Virus record (IMG/VR): IMGVR_UViG_3300044843_000488 | Location: 1-64,000 of that record | DNA length: 64,000 nt | DNA from: a virus | Reading direction: 5' to 3' (one strand) | Shown here: one piece after another, positions 23,177 to 32,897 of the stretch | Numbering within the stretch: the stretch's first letter is position 1 | How the letters are laid out: each line of letters begins with the position of its first letter | Made by a program: the position numbers and the translations under genes | The notes under the pieces: model-generated | Told to the model about the DNA's origin: nothing | The model's input: the letters and a program-made list of their open reading frames with translations, nothing else | The model's database searches: none

Positions 23177-23988
23177 TAGGTGGCACCTCTTACCTTGACT
23201 TCCTTAACTAAGGGCGCCGTACTTGAGGCGGATTGTTCGCGACACCAGTAGAACAGGCGCAGGGGGCTTTGTTGATTCGTATTTGTAAATACGGCTATGG
23301 TATTGGCCCCTTTTCTCAGGGAGACAGCACCGGTAGCCCCGCTCCTGGTGAGAGTAAAGATCTCATCGGAGGCTACAGTAATTGTACCCGAGCCTGCTGC
23401 CTGAATATCGATCTCAGTGCCTGCAATTGCATCGGCATAACTTACAGCAACTTTAATGCTGTTAGTGCTGCTGTTTATGGCGTAGTATGCGGTATCCGTC
23501 GCCAGTCCGCCCGGCAAGCTGCCTGTAGAGGAGACAATAATGCGATCACCCGTTACAAAAGGATGATCATTCATTGCTAGTGTGTTTCCTGTGATGTCTA
23601 CAGAACTTACGTTCTGTGCCCTTGCAATCGTTGTGTACTGCGTGCCCTGAATATTTACGCCTACTTTGGCTGGCGCGGTTGTGGATCTCCCAAACCCTAC
23701 GGCAAACCTGTTGCCACTAGACGCAGAAATCTGGCTTTCTGTCCAGCTCGATAGGGTATTCAACTCGGCATCGGTCGCAAATCCAATAGCAAGGTTTGAC
23801 GTGCCTGCTGCCACGGTGTCAGCCAGCAACGTTGGGTTGACTTTGAACGACACCACAGCATCGGTAGGAGAATCCGCAGGATTCAAGAAGATCTGCGTAC
23901 TCATGGCAAAGCTAAACGGCCGGTCCTCTAGATCCGTGGGCCTACCTGTGCTGGAGGTATTAATGAGTTGAGAGCCTACGACTGGCAT
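23176..23988 (-). CDS. Tail fibre/virion adhesion protein (270 aa)
   Basis: Beta-rich protein; the N-terminal region (MPVVGSQLINTSSTGRPT) is generic and the C-terminal ~150 residues have repeated strands (FVTGDRIIVSSTGSLPGG, YYAINSSTNSIKVA) like a fibre body domain. No enzyme motif. Overlaps both neighbours by one base. Likely a structural fibre component. Confidence 0.6.
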   Translation of the reverse strand: MPVVGSQLINTSSTGRPTDLEDRPFSFAMSTQIFLNPADSPTDAVVSFKVNPTLLADTVAAGTSNLAIGFATDAELNTLSSWTESQISASSGNRFAVGFGRSTTAPAKVGVNIQGTQYTTIARAQNVSSVDITGNTLAMNDHPFVTGDRIIVSSTGSLPGGLATDTAYYAINSSTNSIKVAVSYADAIAGTEIDIQAAGSGTITVASDEIFTLTRSGATGAVSLRKGANTIAVFTNTNQQSPLRLFYWCREQSASSTAPLVKEVKVRGAT

Positions 23989-26135
23989 TAGACAACACCA
24001 TGAGTAATGTATAGATCCACAGTGGGAACCGAAAGCGGTGTAAAGGTGTTATCCGTCGTTGCGTTGACAGGATTCATCCACTGTGCATTTTCGTCCACAG
24101 ACGGTTGAGGACGCTCGGGTAATGCCATAAATGGCTTAGCCACAAACACCAATTCCGTGTTGTAGATAGGTGTAAGCTGCGTGGCTACGGCGCCCGATAG
24201 ATCGGCTTCGTAGTGAGCCACAAGCGTGTCTCCGGCAAGAATCCCTGCGGTAACAGCTGTTGTATTTACTTTAGCCGCTTTCAGAGTGAACGTCGTCGAT
24301 GAGGTGATTGCCAGAACATAGTAGTTTGTACTACCTAGCGACACCCGTTGATTGGGATATAGCCTTAGTGGAAACGCTCTTGAAACGCTGATTTCCCCGG
24401 TAACGCTGTTAAATGCACGGACTTCAATGCTGGTCGTACGGATCGGAAAGTCCGGCGGGCTATCAAACTCAGAGGTTATCGTTTCCCTCTGCCCACTAAA
24501 TATTTCTTCCAGGTTCAGCGACAGTCCTTTTGCATCAACCATGTAACTGCCGATCTTGCGGCCTCCCACCACTAAACGATGGTCATTCAGTGAAAGATCC
24601 AGGGTTACGGTACGCCCCGTGTAAGTTGTAGTGACTGCCAACGTGTTGTTGACTGGAGTCGCGTCGCTTAGTGCTATCTCAGTTCCAGCACTGTCGTACG
24701 AGGTGAGGACCTCGGGGACCATATTAAATGGAGACACGTAGTCTCCATCTCGATACGGCAGCTGCCCGTTAATGTGGCCAGTATTTTCAGGCTTGACCAT
24801 TATCGGGTCTTTCCAGATCTCCAGTTCCACTAGGGCGCTGGCTGTTGCACTCAACTTGAGTGGTTTAGTTACCAGCAAATTCTCCACCAATGCGTTGTCG
24901 TTATTGGTGAGAAAAGGTCTGGAGCGCAGTGTTAAAAGCGCTCTGCCTGCTCCGTGAGTCGTGCCTCCAATCGCGGGATCGGCAGGAATACCATTGACGG
25001 CGTCTACCGTGGCAACCTTGGCCTTGTTCTCGTCACCACCGTCGACAATGACAGATGCGCCATAGCGCTCTATAAACTCGGAACGCGCCAGGTTGCCACT
25101 GTTGGCAATCTCCACCCACACAGGCAGTCCAGGTCTGCGAAGTGAGGGCGCGTCATAGGTGCGCAATCCTCCAGCACCATCGCTTTCCTTCAAATCATTT
25201 CTCTTGGCTCTGTCTGAAAGAATCAGCTCGTGCGCCAGAATCCACCTTGCACGTGGAATCTGTGTGATTGATGTCGGGAGGTCTTTATTGTTATCAACTA
25301 GGTAGAAGTAAATTCTGACGTTGCTTGCTCCGTACCACCCCCACTCAATGAGGGTCATAAACGTCTTGGTCAGATCAAGCTTCTGCCCAGATTTTCCGCT
25401 GCCATCAACTTTGTCTCCGGTCCACTGTGACCTGGGAATCCGTGTTTCATATCTTAAGCCGCTTCCGCTGCTTGTTCGGTAAAGGATCTGCAGTCTGTCT
25501 CCTTCACCATCTCCTTTGGCCTCAACAAAGAAACCGTCGTTGGGGTCACCTACTCCCCATAGGCGCGTCACACTGATCGGCGTGTCGTCCAGCGACATCC
25601 TACAGGCCAGGCTGACACGAACAATTCTCCCCGGCTGGTAACGATATCTTTTCTTTGTGCAGACCCTGGCTCGTTGAAAACCTCCGTTTGCACTGTTGAG
25701 AATTAACTGAGCTGAGCTTGCACTAGGGTTGTATTTCACCTCCCCATACGGGGCCGGAAAGTAAATGGGCTTCGCTTTGGCTATCTGCATCCAACGAGCC
25801 GACTCAGTGCTGTCGACGTCTGGGCGCTCGTCAATTCCAGTGACGTCGTAGATCCAATCAGCCTCCGTCAGCTCATAGGCATCGTTCTGAGTAAGGAAGT
25901 TGTAAGGAGTTGTCGCTCTGGGGAAGCCCAGTAAGTCCCTGTCAACCTGTGTAGGTGCCCTGTAATTGTCAATAATCGGGAGTGTATAGCCATTCCTTGG
26001 CATAACCACTGGAAGGCTCTTTTCCTTTAGCGCTTGGCCACTAGGAAACTCCGAGGCGGCCTGTACTTCCTCCCCATTCCTGGAAATCGACTTTTGCCCG
26101 ATATCTTCCGGGAGTTGGTAGGCTTTATCCGCCAT
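23988..26135 (-). CDS. Large virion protein, paralogue of 26135-27751 (715 aa)
   Basis: Shares a clear pattern with the 538-aa gene: LPVV..., IPI/IIDN.AP.QV..DLLG.PR..TP at the N-terminus, YQ.GRI..V, 'WYG...SR.LFYLV', 'RW.(I/L)AH(E/N)L..SDR' and '(R/K)YGA...DGGD'. The C-terminal ~280 residues are unique (beta-rich). No enzyme signature is visible; likely a large tail-tip adhesin or baseplate structural protein. Starts overlapping the previous stop by one base. Confidence 0.65.
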   Translation of the reverse strand: MADKAYQLPEDIGQKSISRNGEEVQAASEFPSGQALKEKSLPVVMPRNGYTLPIIDNYRAPTQVDRDLLGFPRATTPYNFLTQNDAYELTEADWIYDVTGIDERPDVDSTESARWMQIAKAKPIYFPAPYGEVKYNPSASSAQLILNSANGGFQRARVCTKKRYRYQPGRIVRVSLACRMSLDDTPISVTRLWGVGDPNDGFFVEAKGDGEGDRLQILYRTSSGSGLRYETRIPRSQWTGDKVDGSGKSGQKLDLTKTFMTLIEWGWYGASNVRIYFYLVDNNKDLPTSITQIPRARWILAHELILSDRAKRNDLKESDGAGGLRTYDAPSLRRPGLPVWVEIANSGNLARSEFIERYGASVIVDGGDENKAKVATVDAVNGIPADPAIGGTTHGAGRALLTLRSRPFLTNNDNALVENLLVTKPLKLSATASALVELEIWKDPIMVKPENTGHINGQLPYRDGDYVSPFNMVPEVLTSYDSAGTEIALSDATPVNNTLAVTTTYTGRTVTLDLSLNDHRLVVGGRKIGSYMVDAKGLSLNLEEIFSGQRETITSEFDSPPDFPIRTTSIEVRAFNSVTGEISVSRAFPLRLYPNQRVSLGSTNYYVLAITSSTTFTLKAAKVNTTAVTAGILAGDTLVAHYEADLSGAVATQLTPIYNTELVFVAKPFMALPERPQPSVDENAQWMNPVNATTDNTFTPLSVPTVDLYITHGVV

Positions 26136-27751
26136 TAGCGCTGACCCCAGGTAATGCTGGCTTTACAGGAGTTAGACAGATTGTCGACGGATTTAGCAGC
26201 AATAATAAGTACATCCCCGGCTGTCCCGGATGCTGCGGTGGCTTCCCGAGTCAGATACTGACGGGCAAAGGCAAAAATTTCGGTGAGGTCGACCGTATCT
26301 GCTGACCCGTCGCCTGTAAAGAAACTAGCTAGTTGTTCGCCTCCCGTAAACGAAGTAATTGCGTTCGTAGCGCTTTCGGGGGAGTTGAACTCGATTGCTG
26401 AGAGGGTGCCAGTACTCGTAAACGCGGTTACCGGAGTCGAGGAGGCATCGCTCATCGTGGCCGGATTCTTAAACAGGGCAAACTGAGCTCTGGCTTCACT
26501 GCACATCGACAGCACCAGAGGGAACACCCTCATCAGGTTTCTTTTCGTCTGACCCTGATTATTGGTGATATTCTCTTTAATTCTCAGTGCGAGAAGTGGC
26601 TTGTACGAGGTCGTCCCGATGCTCGCCACTTTTGGACTATCCTTGCTGAAAATTGCAAGCTTGCTATAGTCGCCGCCATCAATGGAGATCTGGGCTCCGT
26701 ACTTGCGAATGTAGGAATTTGCCGACAGTGCACCAGTCTTCTCAATGCGGAACTGCATCGGAAGCGTTGGGTTCCCCAGCGACGGGTATGGGATTCTGTC
26801 TGAGCAGTTCAGATTGTGCGCAATGACCCAGCGGGAGGCTTTTACTGTTTCACCGCTAGGCAGGTTGGCATCGACAGGCACGTAAAACAACAGCCTTGAC
26901 CCGGTACCGCCATACCAGCCGTATTCAATACGGCACATCACCAGATTGGTCAGGCTGAGCTGGTGAGCCGATTTGGTATCAGCGGCACCCAGAATGGTCG
27001 TATTTGCACCGACCATCGTGTCGCCATTCCAAAAACGGCGCGGAACAATCTCTTCCATCACAGTGGGAGAGGTCGACACGAGTTGATAAACGGTGCCTCT
27101 ATCAGTACGGCTCGGTTGAGCGGTCATTACAGCCGCATCAACGGTAAAGGTGGTTGGGTCAGTACCTTGAGCCGTGTAGCCCTTCAGGTGGTCTTGTGGC
27201 CGCTCACCCGAGCTGGTCCGGCGCACGTAGTAGAGCTCGTCACCGACGATCCTCAGGAAATAGCCGTCCGTGCTGTCGAACATGCCAAACTCAATCTTGG
27301 CATTCGCGTCACGGCTCATGGCGACGCCAAAGGACGCCGAAGTAATGCGGCCGGTTTGGTACGGGAAGGCTTGCTTGGTGATCAAGCTAGCCAGCGCCCC
27401 ATTCGAAGCGGACGGGGTAACAAGCACTTCTGCTGCAGACTGCTGCAGAAGGTGATTGACCTGCGTTACCCGGCTTCCAGAGGCCGTTTGTTCATTCTTA
27501 GCCCAGATATTGGTGTCAATATCGAGCAGGTTAGTATCATCAAAAATTGCCAGGGGCGTTTGCACCCTTGGGATCCCCAGCAAGTCATCCCTGACTTGTG
27601 AAGGTGCAGACAAGTTGTCGAGGATTGGGATCGGACTCTGATCCGATGCCACCACCACAGGGAGGGAATTAGCCGAGGTCGCCTGACCAGCCGGAATAGG
27701 CGTTGTGCGACCTACTGTAATTACACTTACGCCTTCTTCAACGTCGGGCAT
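26135..27751 (-). CDS. Virion protein, paralogue of 23988-26135 (538 aa)
   Basis: N-terminus VEEGVSVITVGRTTPIPAGQ, then the LPVV...PIPILDN.SAP..V..DLLG.PRVQTP pattern shared with the neighbour, followed by WYGGTGSRLLFYVPVD, SRWVIAHNLNCSDRIP and RKYGAQISIDGGD. Probably a tail-tip structural protein; the pair suggests a tandem duplication with one copy extended. No cysteine or catalytic motif recognised. Confidence 0.65.
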   Translation of the reverse strand: MPDVEEGVSVITVGRTTPIPAGQATSANSLPVVVASDQSPIPILDNLSAPSQVRDDLLGIPRVQTPLAIFDDTNLLDIDTNIWAKNEQTASGSRVTQVNHLLQQSAAEVLVTPSASNGALASLITKQAFPYQTGRITSASFGVAMSRDANAKIEFGMFDSTDGYFLRIVGDELYYVRRTSSGERPQDHLKGYTAQGTDPTTFTVDAAVMTAQPSRTDRGTVYQLVSTSPTVMEEIVPRRFWNGDTMVGANTTILGAADTKSAHQLSLTNLVMCRIEYGWYGGTGSRLLFYVPVDANLPSGETVKASRWVIAHNLNCSDRIPYPSLGNPTLPMQFRIEKTGALSANSYIRKYGAQISIDGGDYSKLAIFSKDSPKVASIGTTSYKPLLALRIKENITNNQGQTKRNLMRVFPLVLSMCSEARAQFALFKNPATMSDASSTPVTAFTSTGTLSAIEFNSPESATNAITSFTGGEQLASFFTGDGSADTVDLTEIFAFARQYLTREATAASGTAGDVLIIAAKSVDNLSNSCKASITWGQR

Positions 27752-27762
27752 TGAAACAAACC

Positions 27763-28488
27763 TCAGCTAACTGAATCTCTTGAGATACGCGGAATCACTT
27801 CCAATGTGCCTATGGCCAGCGTATCTTCCTTATACACAGATATTGTACCCGAGCTCGCACTAACACTGAATGCGGGCGCACCTGCGGATGTGGGTACTAA
27901 TTCAAATACTGTTGGACTAATAATCTGAAGTGTATTTGCTGAGAAATTAACCCCGTCGTAAACCGTCTGCCCAGTTCCAGATATTAGGACCTGATCTTTT
28001 TCGGTCAAGCCGTGGTTGGTCGTAGTCGTAATTCTGACTCTGTTGCTAGTTACACCAGAGCTGCTTGTAAATGCTGTGCCAGCGGCTATCCCACTGATCT
28101 GAGCCTGAGTTTCAGCGAAATACTCTCGAAGATCCCATAGGTAAACACCTTGAGGTTCGTCGGAGGGGTCTACGCCAAAGGAAACACCCGATTGTGTCAG
28201 ACCTCGTTCTTCGTAGCCCAGGGGTACGTTTCTTCCTAGAGCTTCTGTTTGCCTGCTTGTTAGTTTCAGTGCAACAAGACCCTCCGTGGGCTTCAGCCGA
28301 ACTACCCCGAACGAGTCCACCGTTGACGATGGGGCCGTCGTGGTGTTGTTGAAGTATCTACGGATGTCTGCAACTAAGACCGAGTTGGTGTAGTTGTAGG
28401 GCTTACCCCAGGGCTTTTCGACTCGGAGGTACAGTTCATCAAAACTGTCCCCTTCGCGTACAGTGACTGTTATTGGGCTCAGTGCCAT
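27763..28488 (-). CDS. Tail/baseplate-associated protein (241 aa)
   Basis: N-terminus ITVTVREGDSFDELYLRVEK followed by VADIRRYF is the same type of fibre-adaptor pattern as 12545-12886. The C-terminal half has a module (NHGLTEKDQVLISGTGQTVYDG) often found in tail or adhesin proteins. It lies directly upstream of the two large paralogues. Function unproven. Confidence 0.55.
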   Translation of the reverse strand: MALSPITVTVREGDSFDELYLRVEKPWGKPYNYTNSVLVADIRRYFNNTTTAPSSTVDSFGVVRLKPTEGLVALKLTSRQTEALGRNVPLGYEERGLTQSGVSFGVDPSDEPQGVYLWDLREYFAETQAQISGIAAGTAFTSSSGVTSNRVRITTTTNHGLTEKDQVLISGTGQTVYDGVNFSANTLQIISPTVFELVPTSAGAPAFSVSASSGTISVYKEDTLAIGTLEVIPRISRDSVS

Positions 28489-28490
28489 AT

Positions 28491-29243
28491 CTACTTAGCT
28501 GCAAGCTGGTTAATTAGGCGCTGATGGGGCGTCAACTGACCCTCTCCCACTGCCGGACTTGTAGGAGCCGTAGGCGCTCTATCTAACTTTAACTGATATA
28601 GTTCGACCACGGATTTGTAGTACTCACTGTTTAACTGCTGTAGCTCTTTGTTCTGGGCCTCTAGGTTTCTGATGCGTTCCAGAAGTGCCTGATCAGCGAC
28701 GGGGACATATTCTTTTATCGTCTTGGTGAGTGGCTTCTTTGTCTCTCTTAGGGCCTCAAGCTCAGTATCTTTTAGCTGCATAGCCCTTTCGTGAGCCTGC
28801 TCTAGGCGGGTAACTTTTGCTTCAAGTTCCTCTTTATCTTCCTCCATAGCTTCCACACTGTCCTTAAACTTCTGGATTTCAGCCAGCAGCACGCTCACTT
28901 CCTCTGCCAGTCGCATCGCTTGCAGCTTGCAGAAAGTATCTGCTTGCTCGGTTTCCGCTCCCTCATTCCGCTGGTTATCGTCCTTTGGTGATAGGTCTAG
29001 TTCCTCTTGGTTGGGTATGCGCCACTTTAAGGTGTAGACCGTATCTCGGATATCTCCTTCTTCCTTATATCCGACCTCGTAGTAGATGCCAGGTGGAGTC
29101 GCTGTCAACTCAATATCGATTGCGCCATTCTTGACTGGATAATGACGTTCGTATTTGTCAGCACCAAAAAATGGTTTTGACGGTTTGATTGCGACTACAC
29201 CGTTTCTGTCATCCTCAAACAATCGGCCCAACACCCGTGTCAT
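28491..29243 (-). CDS. Coiled-coil virion protein (250 aa)
   Basis: Start taken at the ATG 29243, overlapping the previous TGA (TGATG). N-terminal ~90 residues are beta-rich (IYYEVGYKEEGD), then a long heptad region from residue ~100 to ~230 (LLAEIQKFKDSVEAMEEDKEEL, LKDTELEALRETKKPL, LERIRNLEAQNKELQQL), typical of a coiled-coil fibre or collar. Likely a stalk or trimerisation protein in the tail tip. Confidence 0.65.
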   Translation of the reverse strand: MTRVLGRLFEDDRNGVVAIKPSKPFFGADKYERHYPVKNGAIDIELTATPPGIYYEVGYKEEGDIRDTVYTLKWRIPNQEELDLSPKDDNQRNEGAETEQADTFCKLQAMRLAEEVSVLLAEIQKFKDSVEAMEEDKEELEAKVTRLEQAHERAMQLKDTELEALRETKKPLTKTIKEYVPVADQALLERIRNLEAQNKELQQLNSEYYKSVVELYQLKLDRAPTAPTSPAVGEGQLTPHQRLINQLAAK

Positions 29244-29656
29244 CAGACTTCGCGGTAAGCAATACTTATACCAATGGTAGTGCCCGCAGTTGGCAGCCAA
29301 GCATGCAACACATTGAGCTTTTCTCCTGCTCCCGTCTGAAATAGCCCCAATGGATTACTAATCGCAATTGTGCCATTCTTAGGGGCATAGATATGTCCAG
29401 TCAGGTTCGTTGTTGTATTTGACTGAAACTGCAATCTAAACGCCTCATCAGCACTGGCGATTAGGCTCATTACCCTGATTCGCTTTCCCGATACGGCACC
29501 GATAAGATCATCTGACCCGGTAATGTTGCCCGCCCAGAACTTTAGATCGCTGGTGAACTGGTCGTGAAACGTGATAAATGGGTCAGCGGTAGTCCCTGCT
29601 CCGCTTGACCTGATATACGCATCACTACCGTTTGCGTCTCTTCCAAACAGTGGCAT
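29243..29656 (-). CDS. Small beta-sandwich virion protein (137 aa)
   Basis: Beta-rich protein with WAGNITGSDDLIGAVSGKRI and HIYAPKNGTIAIS; architecture resembles the accessory domain at 20921-21259. Overlaps the coiled-coil gene by one base and follows 29657 by none. Probable fibre-tip accessory. Confidence 0.5.
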   Translation of the reverse strand: MPLFGRDANGSDAYIRSSGAGTTADPFITFHDQFTSDLKFWAGNITGSDDLIGAVSGKRIRVMSLIASADEAFRLQFQSNTTTNLTGHIYAPKNGTIAISNPLGLFQTGAGEKLNVLHAWLPTAGTTIGISIAYREV

Positions 29657-30022
29657 TTAAATAATCCCTAAATAGAACGAGGTGTTCCTGTAGTCGCGAA
29701 AATCCGAGGTAAAGCCGTACAGGGCTAGCCATCTTGAGGTTTCCCATGCAGAGGAGACCCCTGAGCGCAACATTGCTCTAACCCTAACTCTAACGGCTCT
29801 TTCAAACGTGAAATTCAGTACGGCCGAGTTTAGCGTCAGCTTACCCAGGCTGAACCATTCATCCTTGTCGCTGTCATTTGTTTGATATTCAAGCTCGTAG
29901 TTTGCCAGCCTAGGATCCGGTCTAACTTGTGCGAACGCCACTCCTGAGAACAGCATGTCCACAATTGAATAATCCTTAAACGTTAAGGCGGGCCAGTCTA
30001 CAGTAATCTTCGTGGTTGCCAT
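29657..30022 (-). CDS. FN3-like small virion protein (121 aa)
   Basis: MATTKITVDWPAL... with 'YELEYQTNDSDKDEWFSLG' and RVRVRAMLRSGVSSAWETSRW resembles one fibronectin type III repeat, the domain type usually found at the C-terminus of gpJ-like host-specificity proteins. Here it is encoded separately, directly after the gpI/gpJ gene; the reading frame overlaps its start by one base. Confidence 0.55.
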   Translation of the reverse strand: MATTKITVDWPALTFKDYSIVDMLFSGVAFAQVRPDPRLANYELEYQTNDSDKDEWFSLGKLTLNSAVLNFTFERAVRVRVRAMLRSGVSSAWETSRWLALYGFTSDFRDYRNTSFYLGII

Positions 30023-32562
30023 TATGGACTGACCAAGATAGTGAAAGAGATAGGAGAACCAAGTTTTGGCGTTCCCGTAGGGCTAAACAAACTTGTTCCC
30101 AGAGTAGCGAGAGTGTCTTTTGTTTCTGATTCCATAAATTCAAACTTCTTTTGGTCATATTTAATTGCCACCACGTTATACGTCCCATTTCCTTCTTCTG
30201 AAATCTCCTGAATCCTGTAGCGGCGGAATGATTTCTCTTCAGATTCCTTTACCAGGATCCATGAGTGTTTGACTGTAGGCGTGGACGAATAGGTGCTTGT
30301 ACTCAGTACGCGGCCAGCCAAGCCAGAGACTGTTGCTTTCATGCAGACTCCAGTCGCCCCATACACGTATAGCGAGTATCCGGCGTAAATACCAGCTGGT
30401 AGGTCTCGGTCAATCGTGACTGAGGTAGTGGATGCGGCACTCACACGACCCCCGTACGTTCCCGGTGTCTTATTTCCATCAGCGATCATCACGATGTCGC
30501 CGGGCAGTAACAAGATGCCTTCGCTCGCGACCCTGAACGTCACAGTCTCTGTGTTATAGATATTACTTCCAATCGTGTAACGCCCAAGCCGCTGTGCTTG
30601 AGCTTGACTGGTACAACCCAGAGCTCGAATATTTACTGGCCGATAGCCATAGCGATCAATCCCTTCGGGGTGGTGAACTGCAACTTTTGTTTCTTGGTAA
30701 AACCTGTTTGGGTCTACAAAGCTTACATTTGCAATAGTTCTACGCGCGGCCTTTGCCACACCCTCATAAGTAAAGCAGGGCGCCTTGACAGTACCATCCT
30801 CTTCTTTTTCCTGAATCACATTTGATTCCGTAAATAGCTTTAGTTCGCTCTCCGACGTGTAGGCTTTATCTACGACAACACCAATCTTTCCGCCCGCGTA
30901 ATACAGCGATCCCTGGAATGTCGATGCTACGCCCTTTATGAGATCATAGGCGTCAGATGCTCCATCTATAACACCATTAAACGTTATACCTTTGTCTTCA
31001 CAGTAGTTTGCTGCTTCTTTAAACGAGCCTAAATCGACATCCTCCATCCGAATGCCCGGCTGAACAACTGTCCCGCCTCCCGAAGTTGTTTTTGTATAAC
31101 TACGTCCTCCCGCCCCATATCTAGGGTTGGTTATCAGATCGAGGAGTACATATACGGGATTTGTGCTGTATTGGTAGGTAATTGACAAGCTGCTTGTAAT
31201 GCATGGCACTTTTATCCCCTTACACTTTGCATAGATTGTCGGCATCTGAGTAAATTCAGACACATCAAACTTCAGTCCAAGCATTGCCGACTTAGGGAAT
31301 TTGAGTTTTTCACTCCACATGACATCAGCAGACACAAAGGTCACATCACCTTTGACCCATTGCCAACTTTCACTATCTTCATCTCCTGCTCGGCTCTCCG
31401 GATCGGGGACCCCGTCTCTGTCCAAGCGCGTAATCCTTATGCTGATTGGTTGAGGAACGCCGCTGATATCAACTTCTAGTACATCAAGCTTTTGGGATTT
31501 AACGGGACCGCTGTTCCCCCATTCAAATAGCTTGCTATAGAAAGTCAATCCATTTCCGTTAATACACTCGACGATATACCTTAGAAAATTTGTCTTGCCC
31601 CTAGTTGTGTAATCTCTGTACCTCGTCCATGAAGAGCCTTTTGCCCCGTAGCTGTTGACGCAGTAGCAGGGCCCATACGTCAGACGGATTTTTAACGTAT
31701 CCGCGTATGGCTGCTGAAATGAACGAATTACCTGTTGATTTGGCGTAGTACCCTCCATTGCCTGAAGGGTGGCGCCAGCTGAGAGGTGAAAACCACCTGA
31801 TTTAACAAATGAGCATGGTTGAGCTGTCTGTTCCCCGTCGCTTAGTTCGATGTTGTCAACGCTTGAGGAGGCTAGACGCGCCCCATTCAAATAAATGTTG
31901 TCCTTTGCCTCTCCTGCCAGCCCCTCAATCTGACCTTCTGATACTACGCCTAGGTAGTAGCCCTTATTGTCATCGATGTAGGAGCTAACAATTGGGATGC
32001 TCTGGCATAAAAACGTTCCATAGAGTAATGGAATCGGTGCGCCTTGACCGGCTGTAGATTGAGCTCCGTCAAATACAGCATCATCTGCTTCTCGCCCTTC
32101 GTCACTTTTATCCCCCTGCGGAGTTCCAGGCGCCAAGAGACCAGCAACTCCAGTGAATAACAAGCCAAAACCTAAAGCCGCGATCGCACTCTGTATACCA
32201 GCGGAAATAGTACCTACTGCGCCAAATGCAACCAAGCCAAAGCCGGTAAAGGCGAAGACTATAAGGACGATGCCCAAGAAGATATTAAGGATATTCTTCC
32301 AAAGATCTGCAGAGCCTGTAATAACCGGGACAAGGATAAGCTCTGAACACCCCATTGCAAGTTCTTCCGCGTTAACGCCCTCCTTATTCCTGTTCGTTAA
32401 TACCCGCCAGTAAATCCCAAACTCGTGTGAACCTTCCATGAAGGTCCTAAATCCGGGTATTCTATGGCTCAGTGCTCTGATGGCGTCGTTAGGACTATGT
32501 ACATCTAAATTAAATTCACGCCCAAAGCGCTTACCAGCTACTCCTTCCAGAATGATCTTCAT
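30022..32562 (-). CDS. Fused gpI-gpJ-like tail tip / host specificity protein (846 aa)
   Basis: Residues ~1-200 resemble lambda gpI: an N-terminal ubiquitin-like part with VHSPNDAIRAL, a hydrophobic pair (IVLIVFAFTGFGLVAFGAVG, LLFTGVAGLLAPGTPQG) and the gpI-type ending GAPIPLLYGTFLC. Residues ~200-846 are gpJ-like (GYYLGVVSEGQIEGL, KLRF-type beta modules, CITSSL, YQYSTNPVYVLLDLITNPRYGAGG and VRALGCTSQAQAQRLGRY). The tail hub at the tip that contacts the host. Lambda encodes I and J as separate genes; here they are one. The C-terminus is short, with the FN3-like part in the next gene. Confidence 0.85.
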   Translation of the reverse strand: MKIILEGVAGKRFGREFNLDVHSPNDAIRALSHRIPGFRTFMEGSHEFGIYWRVLTNRNKEGVNAEELAMGCSELILVPVITGSADLWKNILNIFLGIVLIVFAFTGFGLVAFGAVGTISAGIQSAIAALGFGLLFTGVAGLLAPGTPQGDKSDEGREADDAVFDGAQSTAGQGAPIPLLYGTFLCQSIPIVSSYIDDNKGYYLGVVSEGQIEGLAGEAKDNIYLNGARLASSSVDNIELSDGEQTAQPCSFVKSGGFHLSAGATLQAMEGTTPNQQVIRSFQQPYADTLKIRLTYGPCYCVNSYGAKGSSWTRYRDYTTRGKTNFLRYIVECINGNGLTFYSKLFEWGNSGPVKSQKLDVLEVDISGVPQPISIRITRLDRDGVPDPESRAGDEDSESWQWVKGDVTFVSADVMWSEKLKFPKSAMLGLKFDVSEFTQMPTIYAKCKGIKVPCITSSLSITYQYSTNPVYVLLDLITNPRYGAGGRSYTKTTSGGGTVVQPGIRMEDVDLGSFKEAANYCEDKGITFNGVIDGASDAYDLIKGVASTFQGSLYYAGGKIGVVVDKAYTSESELKLFTESNVIQEKEEDGTVKAPCFTYEGVAKAARRTIANVSFVDPNRFYQETKVAVHHPEGIDRYGYRPVNIRALGCTSQAQAQRLGRYTIGSNIYNTETVTFRVASEGILLLPGDIVMIADGNKTPGTYGGRVSAASTTSVTIDRDLPAGIYAGYSLYVYGATGVCMKATVSGLAGRVLSTSTYSSTPTVKHSWILVKESEEKSFRRYRIQEISEEGNGTYNVVAIKYDQKKFEFMESETKDTLATLGTSLFSPTGTPKLGSPISFTILVSP

Positions 32563-32897
32563 AGCTCTTTAAGCACCTCTGCAAAAACCGTTAGTCCTTC
32601 ACTTGCTGTCCAACGTTCCAGTCTGTCGCTTTCGACGATGTACACGTAGGAAGTTAATTCCATATTCGCAGCTACTGCCAAGTCATGGTCGCTAAAACCC
32701 GAAGTTCCCTTTGGGTGCGAATGAAAGATCGTATCTGGTCTGTGCTTTAAGTAGTCCTCTGCAGATATGACAAAGCTGTCAATTGGATTATCAGATGAGT
32801 TCTTGCATCTAACGGCAGCGCCGTTTACCACGACCCCACAAGCTTCTTCAGGTAGAGCCTCAATGCACAACTGCGCTATGTGTTTGTGTAAGTTCAT
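32559..32897 (-). CDS. gpK-like JAB/MPN metalloprotease domain protein (112 aa)
   Basis: A complete JAMM motif: Glu in EEACGVVV (E17/E18) and HSHPKGTSGFSDHD, i.e. H59-x-H61, Ser69, Asp72, for zinc binding. Lambda K carries JAB plus NlpC/P60; here only the JAB half exists. It overlaps both the I/J gene (4 bases) and L (4 bases), the lambda L-K-I order. Role: processing of the tail tip or peptidoglycan contact. Confidence 0.85.
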   Translation of the reverse strand: MNLHKHIAQLCIEALPEEACGVVVNGAAVRCKNSSDNPIDSFVISAEDYLKHRPDTIFHSHPKGTSGFSDHDLAVAANMELTSYVYIVESDRLERWTASEGLTVFAEVLKEL

